64,000 bases of DNA, taken from Pseudomonas furukawaii (lineage in GTDB: Bacteria > Pseudomonadota > Gammaproteobacteria > Pseudomonadales > Pseudomonadaceae). The stretch spans positions 3,224,001 through 3,288,000 of the forward strand of contig NZ_AP014862.1 in assembly GCF_002355475.1 (NCBI RefSeq), read 5' to 3'. The notes beneath the pieces are model-generated. The model saw only the letters and a list, made by a program, of their open reading frames with translations. It had not been told where the DNA came from and ran no database searches. A program made the translations under genes and the position numbers. Positions 17,511 through 27,728 of this stretch are shown one piece after another. Numbering within the stretch: position 1 is the stretch's first letter; each line of letters starts with the position of its first letter.

Positions 17511-18482
17511 ATGTATGACCTGAACGAGCTGTACTACTTCACCCAGGTGGTTGAGCATCAGGGAATCGGCGCGGCCAGTCGCGCCCTGGACATCCCCAAA
17601 TCCAGATTGAGTCGTCACCTGGCGACCCTGGAGGGACGCCTTGGCGTGCGCCTGATCAATCGCTCCACTCGTCAGTTCGCGGTGACCGACCTGGGGGTCG
17701 CCTACTACGAGCACTGCCTGACGATGCTGGATGGCGCGCAGGCCGCCCAGGCGGTCATCGACCAGAGCCAGGCCACGCCACGAGGCCTGGTGCGTCTGGC
17801 CTGCCCCACGGCCCTGCTCAACTTCCTGGTGGCGGGTATGCTCGCCCGCTTCATGCAGCGCTACCCCGAGGTGGAAATGCACCTGGAAAGCACCAATCGC
17901 CAGGTCGATCCGCTGCGCGAGGGGTTCGACATCGTCCTCGGAGTCGGCTTTCCCCCCTTCGAGGACAGTGGCCTGACCATGAAGCGGCTGTCGGCCAGCC
18001 CCCAGGAACTCGTGGCCGCCCCCACCCTGATCGAACGACTGGGCCAACCCCGAAGCCTGGCGGACCTGATCCGTTTTCCAAGCCTGGACATGGGCCCCAG
18101 TGCCCGCCAGTACCTCTGGAACATGGAAGGTCCCGAGGGCGTCCAGGCAACGGTGCGGCACTCGCCCCGACTGGTGACCGACGACATGATCACCCTGCGC
18201 CGGGTCGCCCTGGAGGGCGGCGGCATCGTCCAGCTTCCCAGGCTGGTGGTCTTCAAGGACATCCGCAATGGGGTGCTGGCCCCTGTCCTGAATCAGTGGA
18301 GGCCCAGGGGCGCTGTCGTCCACGCGCTCTTCCCTTCCCGGCGAGGCCTGCCTCACTCGGTGAGGACACTGCTGGACTTCCTGGCCGAGAGCTTTGGCGA
18401 GCTGGACTTCGAGAACCTCTACGAGGGTTACGTGCTGCGTGGCGACGAGGACGCCTGCTTCCTTACCGACTCCAGGCTCTAG
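17511..18482 (+). CDS. LysR-family regulator
   Basis: 323 residues from ATG 17511; ATG 17496 is a possible alternative, and the longer upstream frame lacks coding character. N-terminal HTH DIPKSRLSRHLATLEGRLGVRL, effector domain with typical VRLACPTALLNFLVAG. Divergent from the DJ-1/ABM pair. The C-terminal region beyond residue 300 is somewhat longer than usual. Confidence 0.85.
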   Translation: MYDLNELYYFTQVVEHQGIGAASRALDIPKSRLSRHLATLEGRLGVRLINRSTRQFAVTDLGVAYYEHCLTMLDGAQAAQAVIDQSQATPRGLVRLACPTALLNFLVAGMLARFMQRYPEVEMHLESTNRQVDPLREGFDIVLGVGFPPFEDSGLTMKRLSASPQELVAAPTLIERLGQPRSLADLIRFPSLDMGPSARQYLWNMEGPEGVQATVRHSPRLVTDDMITLRRVALEGGGIVQLPRLVVFKDIRNGVLAPVLNQWRPRGAVVHALFPSRRGLPHSVRTLLDFLAESFGELDFENLYEGYVLRGDEDACFLTDSRL

Positions 18483-18532
18483 TGTCCTGTTTGCTAAGTT
18501 CGTTGACTTTAATCCGAGCGAGCAAGCGCTGG

Positions 18533-18571
18533 TCTCCCTTCTCCCTCCGGGAGAGGGGCCGGGGGTGAGGG
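18533..18571. repeat. GC-rich palindromic intergenic repeat
   Basis: Contains CTCCCTCCGGGAG followed by AGGGGCCGGGGGTGAGGG. This resembles a short dispersed element that I recall from many Pseudomonas intergenic regions. It lies 50 bp after the LysR stop; function unknown. Confidence 0.5.
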
Positions 18572-18613
18572 AAGTGCATCCAGCCGACAAAACCGCGACA
18601 GATGAACCAATCA

Positions 18614-18652
18614 ACCAGACAGGCCACTAGCAGCGCACGCGGCCTGCCTGGT
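18614..18652. terminator. Long hairpin before the amidase gene
   Basis: ACCAGACAGGCC pairs with GGCCTGCCTGGT (12 bp, one mismatch) around a 15-nt loop, followed by GTTTAAT. It probably ends the LysR transcript. Confidence 0.55.
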
Positions 18653-18724
18653 GTTTAATAAGCGCCTGAACGATTCGTCGCCCCGCGCGGGCGGCGCGCC
18701 CCACCCAGAACAGGCGTCAACCCC

Positions 18725-20431
18725 ATGATCGAAGTCACCGAAGTTTCCATTGCCGACCTGCGCGCCGCGCTGGAGTCGGGCCGCACCACCGCCGTCGAAC
18801 TGGTGAAGGCCTACCTCGCCCGCATCGACGCCTACGACGGCCCGGACACCGCCACCGCCCTCAACGCCGTGGTGGTGCGCAACCCCGACGCCCTTGCCGA
18901 GGCCGAAGCCTCCGACGCCCGCCGCGCCCGGGGCGAGACCCTCGGCCCGCTGGACGGCATCCCCTACACCGCCAAGGACAGCTACCTGGTCAAGGGCCTC
19001 ACCGCCGCCTCCGGCAGCCCGGCCTTCAAGGACCTGGTGGCCTACCGCGATGCCTTCACCATCGAGCGCCTGCGCGCGGCCGGCGCCATCTGCCTGGGCA
19101 AGACCAACATGCCGCCCATGGCCAACGGCGGGATGCAGCGCGGCGTCTACGGTCGCGCCGAAAGCCCCTATAACGCCGCCTACCTCACCGCGCCCTTCGC
19201 CTCCGGGTCCTCCAACGGTGCCGGCACCGCCACGGCGGCCAGCTTCGCCGCCTTCGGCCTGGCCGAGGAAACCTGGTCCAGCGGCCGGGGCCCCGCTTCC
19301 AACAACGGCCTGTGCGCCTACACCCCCTCCCGCGGGGTGATCTCCATCCGTGGCAACTGGCCGCTGACCCCGACCATGGACGTGGTGGTGCCCTACGCCC
19401 GCACCATGACCGACCTGCTGGAGGTCCTCGACGTGATAGTCGCCGAGGACACCGAGAAGCGCGGCGACCTCTGGCGCCTGCAACCCTGGGTGCCGATCCC
19501 CTCGGTCGCCGAGGTGCGCCCGGCCCGCTACCAGGACCTCGCCGCCGGCGCCGAAGCCCTGGCCGGCAAGCGCTTCGGCGTGCCGCGCATGTTCATCAAC
19601 CAGGACCCGGACGCCGGCACCAGCGAGAACCCCGGCATCGGCGGCCCCACCGGCCAGCGCATCCACACCCGCCCCAGCGTCATTGACCTGTGGGAGCAGG
19701 CGCGCCGGTCCCTGGAGGCCGCCGGCGCCGAGGTGGTGGAGGTGGACTTCCCGCTGGTGTCCAACTGCGAAGGCGACCGCCCCGGCGCGCCCACGGTGTA
19801 CAACCGGGGCATCGTCTCCAAGGAATTCCTCCACCACGAACTCTGGGACCTGACCGCCTGGGCCTTCGACGACTTCCTCCAGGCCAACGGCGATCCCAGG
19901 CTCAACCGCCTGAAGGACGTGGACGGCCCGCAGATCTTCCCCCACGAGCCCGGCACCCTGCCCAACCGCGAGGGCGACCTGGCGGCCAGCATGGCCGAGT
20001 ACGTGACCATGGCCGAGCGCGGCATCACGCCCTGGGACCAGATCGAGACCCTCCCCGACGGCCTGCGCGGCCTGGAACATACCCGCAAGCTCGACCTGGA
20101 GGACTGGATGCAGGCCCAGGGCCTCGACGCCGTGCTCTTCCCCACCGTCGCCGACGTGGCCCCGGCCGATTCCGACGTCAACCCCGCCTCCGCCGACATC
20201 GCCTGGAGCAACGGCGTCTGGGTGGCCAACGGCAACCTCGCCATCCGCCACCTGGGCGTGCCCACCGTCACCGTGCCCATGGGCCTGATGGCCGACATCG
20301 GCATGCCGGTCGGCCTGACCTTCGCCGGCCGCGCCTACGACGACAACGCCCTGTTGCGCTATGCCGCCGCCTTCGAGTCCACCGGTTCGCGCCGCATCGT
20401 TCCGCCGCGCACCCCGGCGCTGAAGGGCTGA
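18725..20431 (+). CDS. Amidase-signature family hydrolase
   Basis: 568 residues. The Ser-cisSer-Lys triad can be placed as Lys84 (YTAKDS), Ser163 (GSSNGAG) and Ser186 (TWSSGRGP), the last aligning with the DIGGS nucleophile of the family. The glycine-rich stretch is GSSNGAG instead of GGSSGG, and DIGGS is replaced by TWSSG, so this is a divergent branch. It hydrolyses a C-N amide bond; substrate unknown. Single-gene unit flanked by hairpins, with third-codon GC even higher than its neighbours. Confidence 0.85.
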   Translation: MIEVTEVSIADLRAALESGRTTAVELVKAYLARIDAYDGPDTATALNAVVVRNPDALAEAEASDARRARGETLGPLDGIPYTAKDSYLVKGLTAASGSPAFKDLVAYRDAFTIERLRAAGAICLGKTNMPPMANGGMQRGVYGRAESPYNAAYLTAPFASGSSNGAGTATAASFAAFGLAEETWSSGRGPASNNGLCAYTPSRGVISIRGNWPLTPTMDVVVPYARTMTDLLEVLDVIVAEDTEKRGDLWRLQPWVPIPSVAEVRPARYQDLAAGAEALAGKRFGVPRMFINQDPDAGTSENPGIGGPTGQRIHTRPSVIDLWEQARRSLEAAGAEVVEVDFPLVSNCEGDRPGAPTVYNRGIVSKEFLHHELWDLTAWAFDDFLQANGDPRLNRLKDVDGPQIFPHEPGTLPNREGDLAASMAEYVTMAERGITPWDQIETLPDGLRGLEHTRKLDLEDWMQAQGLDAVLFPTVADVAPADSDVNPASADIAWSNGVWVANGNLAIRHLGVPTVTVPMGLMADIGMPVGLTFAGRAYDDNALLRYAAAFESTGSRRIVPPRTPALKG

Positions 20432-20437
20432 GCCTCC

Positions 20438-20463
20438 ACCACCCCGCCGCCTGGCGGGGTGGT
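20438..20463. terminator. Bidirectional terminator hairpin between amidase and tcuB
   Basis: ACCACCCCGCC-GCCT-GGCGGGGTGGT, a perfect 11-bp stem with a 4-nt loop between two convergent genes. No long T-run on either side. Confidence 0.6.
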
Positions 20464-20479
20464 CCATCCGACTCTCCCG

Positions 20480-21655
20480 TCATTCCCCACCGAGTCCGGG
20501 TCCCCTGGTCTGGCGCTTTTCCATCGCGTACTTGAGCAAGGCGGCGCTGCGGAAGATCCCGTGGGCGAACTTGCCGTAGGGCAGCGTGAGGAAGAAGGCC
20601 ATCACCGCGCCCAGGTGGACCGCCAGCAGGATCGCCATGGTGCCGCTGTCGCGCCAGGCCAGCAATGCCAGGCCCGACAGGCTCACCAGCAGCAACAGCA
20701 GGATGAAGCCACGGTCCATTGGTCGCTGCCCGGGGTCGCCGTGCTCCGGCAGGCGACGGCTGCCGAGCAGCAGGAGCCCCGCTGGCCCGATCACCAGGCC
20801 GATGCCGCCCAGCGTCCCCAGCAGCACCGGCGGACTCAGCAGCGGATAGGGCGCGACCTCGCCCAACAGGTAGTGGTAGCCCGTGGCGACGGCGGTGGCC
20901 GCGAAGCAGAGCAGGAAGCCGTAGAAGGTCAGGTGATGGAAACGGCGCCGCCAAAGGGTGAAACGGTCGCTGCCGTCGTGACAGCCTTCGCCGTGTCCGC
21001 CATCCAGGTACTTCAGCGTCAGCACCGCACCGGTGGCCTCGGCCAGCGCCCCGGGCGCGGCAGGCGTGGGCAGGGTCGCCGGCGACACCTCGCGCCAGAA
21101 GCGGCGGGTCGCCACACCCAGGGCGAAGACGGCGGCCAGCAGCACGCTGCCGAAGCCGAGGGCCAGGACGTCGTGGGGGAATACAGCGTAGAAATTCCCC
21201 TTCAGAGGCCCCGGCAACAGGGTGCCGTTGATCGCCAGGGCCAGCAGCAGGAACAGCGACAGGCCGGCCACCAGCGCGAGGGCCAGGGTCAGTCCGTTGC
21301 GCCGGTACAGGCGGCCGAAGCCCCGTGGCCAGGCGTAATCGGCATAGGTCTGGGCGCGGACCCGTGCCATCGCCCGGGGCACATTGACCGCGAAGGCGTG
21401 GGGGCTGGCGTACTGGCAGGCGTGCAGGCAGGCACCGCAGTTGTGGCAGAGGTTCGCCAGGTAGTGGATGTCGCCTCGGCTGAAGGCGAGGCGCCGGGTC
21501 ATGGCCGGGAACACCGCGCAGAAGCCCTCGCAGTAGCGGCAGGCGTTGCAGATACGCAGTTGCCGGTCGACTTCGCCTTCGTCGAGGTTGAGGAGTGGGA
21601 TCAGGTTGCCGGTCGGTTCACCCGGAACGGCCGGCTCATACGCATGCACGGTCAT
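20480..21655 (-). CDS. tcuB: Tricarballylate utilization protein B (membrane Fe-S electron carrier)
   Basis: 391 residues from ATG 21655. The N-terminal part has two cysteine clusters, [11 protein letters not shown] and [11 protein letters not shown], that would hold Fe-S centres. The rest is a multi-span membrane domain. This is the TcuB/CobZ-C architecture, which takes electrons from TcuA to the quinone pool. Its start overlaps tcuA by 20 bp. Confidence 0.87.
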   Translation of the reverse strand: MTVHAYEPAVPGEPTGNLIPLLNLDEGEVDRQLRICNACRYCEGFCAVFPAMTRRLAFSRGDIHYLANLCHNCGACLHACQYASPHAFAVNVPRAMARVRAQTYADYAWPRGFGRLYRRNGLTLALALVAGLSLFLLLALAINGTLLPGPLKGNFYAVFPHDVLALGFGSVLLAAVFALGVATRRFWREVSPATLPTPAAPGALAEATGAVLTLKYLDGGHGEGCHDGSDRFTLWRRRFHHLTFYGFLLCFAATAVATGYHYLLGEVAPYPLLSPPVLLGTLGGIGLVIGPAGLLLLGSRRLPEHGDPGQRPMDRGFILLLLLVSLSGLALLAWRDSGTMAILLAVHLGAVMAFFLTLPYGKFAHGIFRSAALLKYAMEKRQTRGPGLGGE

Positions 21656-23090
21656 CGTGTCGCTCGCTGGAAGAATGCTGGAAACCCGCCGCGCGGGCGG
21701 CCTGGACGCCGGCGATGCGGCCGAAGGCGGTGCCGATGGACATGCCGACGCCCGCCGTGTAGCCCTTGCCGAGCACATTGCCGGCCATCATTTCCCCGGC
21801 CACGAAGAGGTTCGGGCTCGGTTCACCGGAAAAATGCACGGCTGCGGTCGCGTCGGTGCGCAACCCGAGGTAGGTGAAGGTCACGCCCGGACGCAGCGGG
21901 TAGCCGTAGTAAGGCGGGCTGTCCAGGGGCAGTGCCCAGTGGGACTTGGGTGGCACCAGCTGCCGGGTGTGGCAGTCGTCCAGCCGGGTGTGGTCGAAGG
22001 TGCCCACCCGGCAGGCGGCGTTGTAGGTGCCGACCGTCTCCACCAGGGCTGCGGCTGGCAGGTTCAGTTGTCGCGCCAGGTCGTCCAGGGTCTGCGCCAT
22101 CGCGCCGGGAAACACCGGCGGCATGAAGCGGCCCAGCGCCTTGCGGTCGATGATGGAATAGCCCACCTGCCCCGGCTGCTGCGCTACCAGACGGCCCCAG
22201 ATGGCGTAGCGCTTGGGCCAGAAGTCCTCGCCTTCGTCGTGGAAGCGCCGGCCCTCGCGGTTGACCACTATGCCGAGGGACACGCAGTCGATCCGCGTGC
22301 AGATGCCGCCGTCGAACTCCGGGGCGCGCGCATCGATGGCCACCATGTGCGCCTGGGTGGGGTCGCCGATGGCGTCGGCGCCCTGCTCCATCAGGTTGCG
22401 CAGCAGCACACCGGTGTTGAAGCGCGTGCCACGGATCAGGAAGTTGTCGGCGGGCCATTCGCCCTCGGCGTTGCGCCCCCAGGCCTCCCGCAGCCACTGG
22501 CGATTGGACTCGAAGCCGCCGGCGGCGACCACGCAGGCCCGGGCCCTGATGCGCTCGGCGGGCAGGCTGCGACCCTCGACGACTCGCTCGTCGAGGTGGG
22601 CGGCGACGAACCGGCCCTGTTCGAGTTCGATGCGGCTGACCGGTGCGTCGTAGCGAACCTTCACGCCCAGGCCCTCGGCACTGCGGTAATAGGCGTTGAT
22701 CAGGGCCTTGCCGCCGCCCATGAAGAAGGCGTTGGTCCTGGCGGTGTGCAGCGCGCCGGACAGCGACGGCTGGAAACGCACGCCATGGCGGCGCATCCAA
22801 TCCCGGCAACTGGCGGATGCGCGGATCACCAGGCGCGCGAGCGCCTCATCGGTCTGGCCGGCCGTGACCTTGAGCAGGTCCTGCCAGAATTCCTCCTCCG
22901 GGTAGGCATCCACCAATACGTCCTGGGGCGCGTCGTGCATGCAGCGCAGGTTGCGCGTGTGTTGTGAGTTGCCGCCCCGCCAGGCCCGTGGCGCGGCTTC
23001 CAGGACCAGTACGCTGGCGCCGGCTTCCCTGGCCATCAACGCGGCGCACAGGGCCGCGTTGCCTCCCCCTATCACGAGGACATCGATCAT
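21636..23090 (-). CDS. tcuA: FAD-dependent tricarballylate dehydrogenase
   Basis: 484 residues from ATG 23090 with GGAGG just upstream. N-terminal FAD fold [17 protein letters not shown], a fumarate-reductase/succinate-dehydrogenase-like flavoprotein, C-terminal [25 protein letters not shown] FAD contact. TcuA oxidises tricarballylate to cis-aconitate in Salmonella. Linked to tcuB (20-bp overlap) and preceded by a TcuR-like gene. The true substrate could be another tricarboxylate. Confidence 0.85.
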   Translation of the reverse strand: MIDVLVIGGGNAALCAALMAREAGASVLVLEAAPRAWRGGNSQHTRNLRCMHDAPQDVLVDAYPEEEFWQDLLKVTAGQTDEALARLVIRASASCRDWMRRHGVRFQPSLSGALHTARTNAFFMGGGKALINAYYRSAEGLGVKVRYDAPVSRIELEQGRFVAAHLDERVVEGRSLPAERIRARACVVAAGGFESNRQWLREAWGRNAEGEWPADNFLIRGTRFNTGVLLRNLMEQGADAIGDPTQAHMVAIDARAPEFDGGICTRIDCVSLGIVVNREGRRFHDEGEDFWPKRYAIWGRLVAQQPGQVGYSIIDRKALGRFMPPVFPGAMAQTLDDLARQLNLPAAALVETVGTYNAACRVGTFDHTRLDDCHTRQLVPPKSHWALPLDSPPYYGYPLRPGVTFTYLGLRTDATAAVHFSGEPSPNLFVAGEMMAGNVLGKGYTAGVGMSIGTAFGRIAGVQAARAAGFQHSSSERHDDRACV

Positions 23091-23191
23091 CTTGCCTCCT
23101 GTTCTGGCGAGGCATCGTTCAGTCCCTCGCACCGGCCGCGACTCTAGACAGGGACGTCCGCCGTCGAAACGCGCGGGGGCGACAGGGGTCT

Positions 23192-24136
23192 TCAGTTTTG
23201 CTGAAGGCCGACAGGCGGCAACAGGCGCGCCCCGGGCCAGCGCCCCTGCTCCACCAGTTCCCGGGTCACGGTCTGCACCACCAGGCGAGTCGCCAGCGCC
23301 GCCGGGGTCAGCTCATCGTCGGACAGGCTCACCAGCAGGCTGCGCCGCTCCACGCCCGCGTCCGCGATGGGGAAGACGCGCAAACCGGCCTCCCGCGAAC
23401 GGGCGACCACCGCACCGGGCTGCACGGTGGCGGCGTAGCCGGCGGCCACCGCCGTCATCAGGGTGGTCAGCCCGTCGATCTCCATCACCACCTGCGGCTC
23501 GCCGCCGATACGGGCGAAGGCCGCGTTCAGGGTGGTCCGCAAGCCGTGCTGCAGGCTGGGCAGAACCAGCGGCACGGCCTGCAGGTCGGCGAGGGACACC
23601 GCATCGCCCCAGTGCGGCGGAACCAGCTCGGGTGGCGCGATAACGAACAGTCGCTCCTGCAACAGCGGCAGGACGCCGAGGCGCGGGCCGGGATCGCCCT
23701 GGAACAGCACCGCCAGGTCCAGGCGGCGCGCATTGAGCTGCGCCCCCAGGTACCCGGAGAGCATCTCAACGAGATGCAGGCGGATCTGCGGGTAACGCTC
23801 CGCCATGGCGGCCATCAGGGGCCTGGCGAGTATCGAGGCAGTGGTCGGCGCCAGTCCCAGGCTTGCGTAACCGCTCATGCGTCCGCTCTGGGCCGCCAGT
23901 ACCGCGTACTCCGCCTGGCGCAGGGTGAGGCGAGCGTGATGCTCGAACGCCAGGCCGGCGGCGGTCGGCGTGACGCCGGTGCTGGAGCGGTTGAGCAACC
24001 GCGTCGCCAGTTCAGCCTCCAGCTTGCCGAGCTGCTGGCTCAGGGCCGGGGCGCCGACGCCCAGCTCCAGGGCGGCACGCCCCAGGCTGCCGTGCTCCAG
24101 CACGCTGAGGAAGTAACGCAATTGGCGCAATTCCAT
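23192..24136 (-). CDS. tcuR: LysR-type regulator TcuR
   Basis: 314 residues: HTH ALELGVGAPALSQQLGKLEAELATRLL (about 18-45) and a CysB-like effector domain. It is transcribed in the same direction as tcuA, 101 bp upstream, as in tcuRABC of Salmonella. There TcuR activates tcuABC in response to tricarballylate. Gene order supports the name more than sequence memory does. Confidence 0.75.
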   Translation of the reverse strand: MELRQLRYFLSVLEHGSLGRAALELGVGAPALSQQLGKLEAELATRLLNRSSTGVTPTAAGLAFEHHARLTLRQAEYAVLAAQSGRMSGYASLGLAPTTASILARPLMAAMAERYPQIRLHLVEMLSGYLGAQLNARRLDLAVLFQGDPGPRLGVLPLLQERLFVIAPPELVPPHWGDAVSLADLQAVPLVLPSLQHGLRTTLNAAFARIGGEPQVVMEIDGLTTLMTAVAAGYAATVQPGAVVARSREAGLRVFPIADAGVERRSLLVSLSDDELTPAALATRLVVQTVTRELVEQGRWPGARLLPPVGLQQN

Positions 24137-24160
24137 GGCGACGCGCTCCTCGCTTCGGGT

Positions 24161-24865
24161 TCAGGAATGGACTTCGGGCCGGGATGCACCCGCCAGCCGC
24201 TGCCGCCGGTTCAGCAGCAGCCCGCCGGCGATCACCAGCGTGGCACCGGTGGCGGAAGCCAGCGGGTGGACCCAGGCGGACTCGGGCAGCCAGGAGGCCA
24301 GCGCCACGTCGGTCACCAGCATGCCGCCGGCGATCCAGCCCAGCAGCCCGCCGCCCAGCAGCACCACCTGAGGGTAGCGGTCCAGCAGGCGCAGGACGAA
24401 CTGGCTACCCCAGACGATGATGGGGATGCTGATCAGGACGCCCAGGCTCACCAGCAGCAGGTTGCCACCGGCCGCGCCCGCCACCGCCAGCACGTTGTCC
24501 AGGCTCATCACCGCATCGGCGATGACGATGGTCTTGATGGCGCTGAAGAATCCGGCGCCGGCCGCTACTTTGTGGGCCTCTTCCGGCTCGGGCTGCAGCA
24601 GTTTGATACCGATCCATAGCAGCATCAGCGCCCCGGCCAGCTTGAGGAAGGGCAAGGCGAGCAGTTGCAGGGCGAAGAACAGCAGCAGGATGCGCAGCAC
24701 GATGGCGCCGGCCACCCCGCCGAATATGGCGCGACGGCGCTGCGGCTCGGGCAGGTGGCGACAGGCCAGGGCGATGACGACGGCGTTGTCGCCGCCCAGC
24801 AGGATATCGATGGCGATGATCTGCGCCAGGGCCATCCAGAATTCAGGCTGCATCAGCCACTCCAT
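24161..24865 (-). CDS. TerC-family metal exporter
   Basis: 234 residues from ATG 24865 with GAGGAGG upstream. Seven or so membrane spans and the two TerC signature blocks: GGDNAVVIALA near residue 26 and ADAVMSLDNVLAVAG in the middle, both with conserved Asp-Asn. TerC proteins export Mn2+ or related divalent ions. It sits between an OprD gene and tcuR, 24 bp before tcuR on the same strand, so it may be part of the tricarboxylate regulon. Confidence 0.87.
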   Translation of the reverse strand: MEWLMQPEFWMALAQIIAIDILLGGDNAVVIALACRHLPEPQRRRAIFGGVAGAIVLRILLLFFALQLLALPFLKLAGALMLLWIGIKLLQPEPEEAHKVAAGAGFFSAIKTIVIADAVMSLDNVLAVAGAAGGNLLLVSLGVLISIPIIVWGSQFVLRLLDRYPQVVLLGGGLLGWIAGGMLVTDVALASWLPESAWVHPLASATGATLVIAGGLLLNRRQRLAGASRPEVHS

Positions 24866-24989
24866 CAGGGGTACCTCCTCGGGTTGGAAATAAAGCCGGA
24901 GACCCGCAAGGGCCCCGGCACCGGAGCCCGTACCACGTCGAGGGGTCGTCGCGCGGAAGGGCCGGACAGGCGTGGTCGTGATCAAGGAA

Positions 24990-25016
24990 GCCCACGCCCC
25001 TTGTGAGGGCGTGGGC
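24990..25016 (-). terminator. Terminator hairpin between oprD and terC
   Basis: GCCCACGCCC and GGGCGTGGGC pair perfectly over 10 bp with a 7-nt loop; on the minus strand TTCCTT follows. It is downstream of the oprD stop (25073) and upstream of terC. Confidence 0.65.
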
Positions 25017-25072
25017 GCGGCGCCCGCTCTCGAAAGCGCCACTTCGGGCCGGTGGGCCCGCAGGTTCGGTCC

Positions 25073-26347
25073 CTACCAGAGGGCGATGTCGTAGGTGAGG
25101 TAGAGCCGGTTGTTGTCGCGGTCGCGGCTGTAGCTGGAGCGGTAGGCGATGTTTCGCCACTTGACGCCCAACCCCTTCAGGGCGCCCGACTGCACCACGT
25201 AGGCCAGGTCGAAGTCGCGCTCCCACTCGTTGGTGGCGACCTCGGCTCCCCGCAGTTCGGTGGTTCCGTCCCGGCCCTTGAAGTAGCGCAGGCCGGCGGT
25301 CAGCCCCGGGACACCGAGGGCGGTGAAGTCGTAGGCGTAGCCGAGCATCCAGGTGCGCTCGTCCTCTTCGACGAACTTGCCGACGCCGGCATTGCTGAAG
25401 CTGTAGACGGTGGCGCCGTCGACGAAGGGCAGGCCGCCCTCCCCGCCCAGCCGCTGGTAGCCGGCGCTCAGCGCGTGGCCGCCCAGGCTGTAGGTCAGCA
25501 AGGCGCTGAGCATCTCGTTGTCCAGCTCGCCGTTGCGCGCCTGCCCGACGTCCTGGCTGCGGAAGTAGCGCAGGTCGCTGACCAGGCTGCCGGGCCCGAG
25601 GCGCGTGGTATGCACCAGCCCCAGGTAGTGCTGGCGATAGAACTCCTCCAGCTCGCCCAGGTAGTAGCTCAGGACCAGGGGCTTGCCGACCTTGTAGTCG
25701 GCCCCGGCGAACCAGAAGCCTTCGCCCTGTTCGCCGCCATAGCCATCGGCCGTGATCGGCTGGTAGTCGCTGGAATCCCGCTGGCGGAATTCATCCAGGT
25801 AGCCGGCGGTCAGGCTGAGGCCGGGGATGTCGACGCTGGACACCTGGGTGCCCTCGAAGGTCTGCGGCAGCAGGCGGGCGTCGTTGCGCACCAGCACCGG
25901 CAGCTTCGGCTGCAGGGTGCCGTGCCGGAGGGTGGTCCCGGCCAGGCGGGACTTGGCGGTCAGGCCCAGGCTGGAGAAATCGTCGGCGGAGCGGCCGTCG
26001 TCATGGCGCGGAAGCAGCTCGGTGCCGGCACGGCCGCGACCGGAGTCCAGCTTCACCCCCAGCAGCCCGAGTGCGTCGACGCCGAACCCGAGCGCACCCG
26101 GCGTGTAGCCGGACTGGGCGTCCAGCAGGAAACCCTGGGCCCACTCCTCGCGGCGGGACTGGGCGCTGGCGGCGGCCCGGGGCGACAGGCCGGACTCGTC
26201 CTTGAAATCGTCGTTGAAGTAGAGGTTGCGCAGTTGCAAGGTGGCCTTGCTGTCGGCGAAGAAGCCGTCGGCCATCGCGGCGGGCGACAGGCCGCAGGCC
26301 AGGCAGGCCAGTACCGCGCCGGAACGGCGCAGGGCGTGATGAGACAT
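25073..26347 (-). CDS. OprD-family porin, possibly for tricarboxylates
   Basis: 424 residues, signal peptide ending AAMA before DGFFADSKATLQLRNLYFNDDF, and a C-terminal YLTYDIALW barrel end. OprD proteins pass specific anionic or cationic nutrients. In P. aeruginosa the paralogue OpdH takes up cis-aconitate. Lying between a CitMHS carrier and tcu genes, this one probably admits tricarboxylates. Confidence 0.88.
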   Translation of the reverse strand: MSHHALRRSGAVLACLACGLSPAAMADGFFADSKATLQLRNLYFNDDFKDESGLSPRAAASAQSRREEWAQGFLLDAQSGYTPGALGFGVDALGLLGVKLDSGRGRAGTELLPRHDDGRSADDFSSLGLTAKSRLAGTTLRHGTLQPKLPVLVRNDARLLPQTFEGTQVSSVDIPGLSLTAGYLDEFRQRDSSDYQPITADGYGGEQGEGFWFAGADYKVGKPLVLSYYLGELEEFYRQHYLGLVHTTRLGPGSLVSDLRYFRSQDVGQARNGELDNEMLSALLTYSLGGHALSAGYQRLGGEGGLPFVDGATVYSFSNAGVGKFVEEDERTWMLGYAYDFTALGVPGLTAGLRYFKGRDGTTELRGAEVATNEWERDFDLAYVVQSGALKGLGVKWRNIAYRSSYSRDRDNNRLYLTYDIALW

Positions 26348-26423
26348 GGTGAACCTCGTCTGACAGGCAGGTGTCCGGGCTCCGGCGTGGAGCGCGACGG
26401 TCAGGGATCGGGAAAGGGGACGG

Positions 26424-27728
26424 TCAGGCCACCAGGGTGATGGCGCCGCTGAGCAGGGCCACCGCGGTAATGACCAGCGAGGTCAGCACCGCCCACTTCC
26501 AGGTGAAGCGCTGGAAGTCGCCGATGTCGCGGTCGACCATGCCGACCAGCAGCAGCGTGGAGGCGACCAGGGGGCTCATCAGGTGCACCGGCTGGCCCAG
26601 CACCGAGGCGCGGGCGATTTCCACCGGGTCGATGCCGTAGGCCGAGGCCGCCTGGGCGAGGATGGGCACCATGCCGAAGTAGTAGGCGTCGTTGGAGAGG
26701 ACGAAGGTCAGCGGCATGCTGGTGATGGCGACGACCAGCGGGAAGATGCGGCCCCAGCTGGCGGGAATCATCTCGACCAGGGAGTTGGCCAGGGAATCGA
26801 CCATCTTGGTGCCGGAGAAGATTCCGGCGAAGACCCCGGCGGCGAACACCAGCAGCACCACGGTCATGGCGTTGCCCGAGTGGGCGAGGATGCGCTCCTT
26901 CTGCTCTTCGAGGCGCGGGTAGTTGACCATCAGCGCCATCACGAAGCCGAGCATGAACAGCACCGCGGCGTTCATCAGGCCCATCACCAGGGCGGTCATC
27001 ACCGCGATCACCAGCAACAGGTTCACCAGGATGCGGCGCGGCCGCTTGTGCGGGCTGTCCGCGAGGATGGCCTTGATGTAGCAGTCGTCGCCGCCGGTCT
27101 TCAGGTGCACGCTGCCGATGCGCTTCAGCTCGCGGCGCCCCAGCACCCAGGCGGTGAAGACAACCCACGCCGCCCCGCCGATCATGGTCGGCAGCATGGG
27201 AATGAAGTAGTGGCTGGCATCCAGGCCCAGCACCGCGATGGCGCGGGTGGCCGGGCCGCCCCAGGGGCTCATGCCGCTCATGATGCTGAGGGAGAGCATG
27301 GCGATGCAGGCCAGCACCAGGGGGTTCATGCCAATGCGCCGGTACAGGGGCAGCATGGCCGCGACGGTGATCATATAGGTGGTGGTGCCGTCGCCGTCCA
27401 GGGCGACCATCAGCGACAGCAGCGCGGTGCCGATGGCGATCTTCACCGGGTTGCCGTTCACCGTCTGGAGAATCCGGCGGATCAGCGGATCGAACAGGCC
27501 GGCGTCGATCATGATGCCGAAGAACAGGATGGCGAAGAGCAGCAGCGCTGCCGAAGGTGCCACGGTTTTCAGGCCATCGAGCATCATCTTGCCGAGCTCG
27601 GGCGCGAAGCCGCCGACGAGCGCGAAAGCGATGGGGACCAGGGTCAGGGCCACGACCGGGGAAAGGCGTTTGGTCATGATCAGGTAGGTGAACACGACCA
27701 CCATGGACAAGCCGAGCAGAGAAAGCAT
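26424..27728 (-). CDS. CitMHS-family metal-citrate symporter
   Basis: 434 residues with about 12 membrane spans. Family features: LFAILFFGIMIDAGLFDP, MVALDGDGTTTYMITV and MSGMSPWGGPATRA. CitMHS proteins take up citrate complexed with Mg2+, Ca2+ or other divalent metals with H+. Upstream of oprD and downstream of the PrpF-type gene on the same strand, so it is probably the importer for the tcu substrate. This replaces the MFS protein TcuC of Salmonella. Confidence 0.88.
   Translation of the reverse strand: MLSLLGLSMVVVFTYLIMTKRLSPVVALTLVPIAFALVGGFAPELGKMMLDGLKTVAPSAALLLFAILFFGIMIDAGLFDPLIRRILQTVNGNPVKIAIGTALLSLMVALDGDGTTTYMITVAAMLPLYRRIGMNPLVLACIAMLSLSIMSGMSPWGGPATRAIAVLGLDASHYFIPMLPTMIGGAAWVVFTAWVLGRRELKRIGSVHLKTGGDDCYIKAILADSPHKRPRRILVNLLLVIAVMTALVMGLMNAAVLFMLGFVMALMVNYPRLEEQKERILAHSGNAMTVVLLVFAAGVFAGIFSGTKMVDSLANSLVEMIPASWGRIFPLVVAITSMPLTFVLSNDAYYFGMVPILAQAASAYGIDPVEIARASVLGQPVHLMSPLVASTLLLVGMVDRDIGDFQRFTWKWAVLTSLVITAVALLSGAITLVA

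Noticed and set aside
18611-20467. Gly/Val/His-rich 618-codon ORF antisense to the amidase
   Set aside because: Low-complexity shadow; the amidase frame has the catalytic triad.
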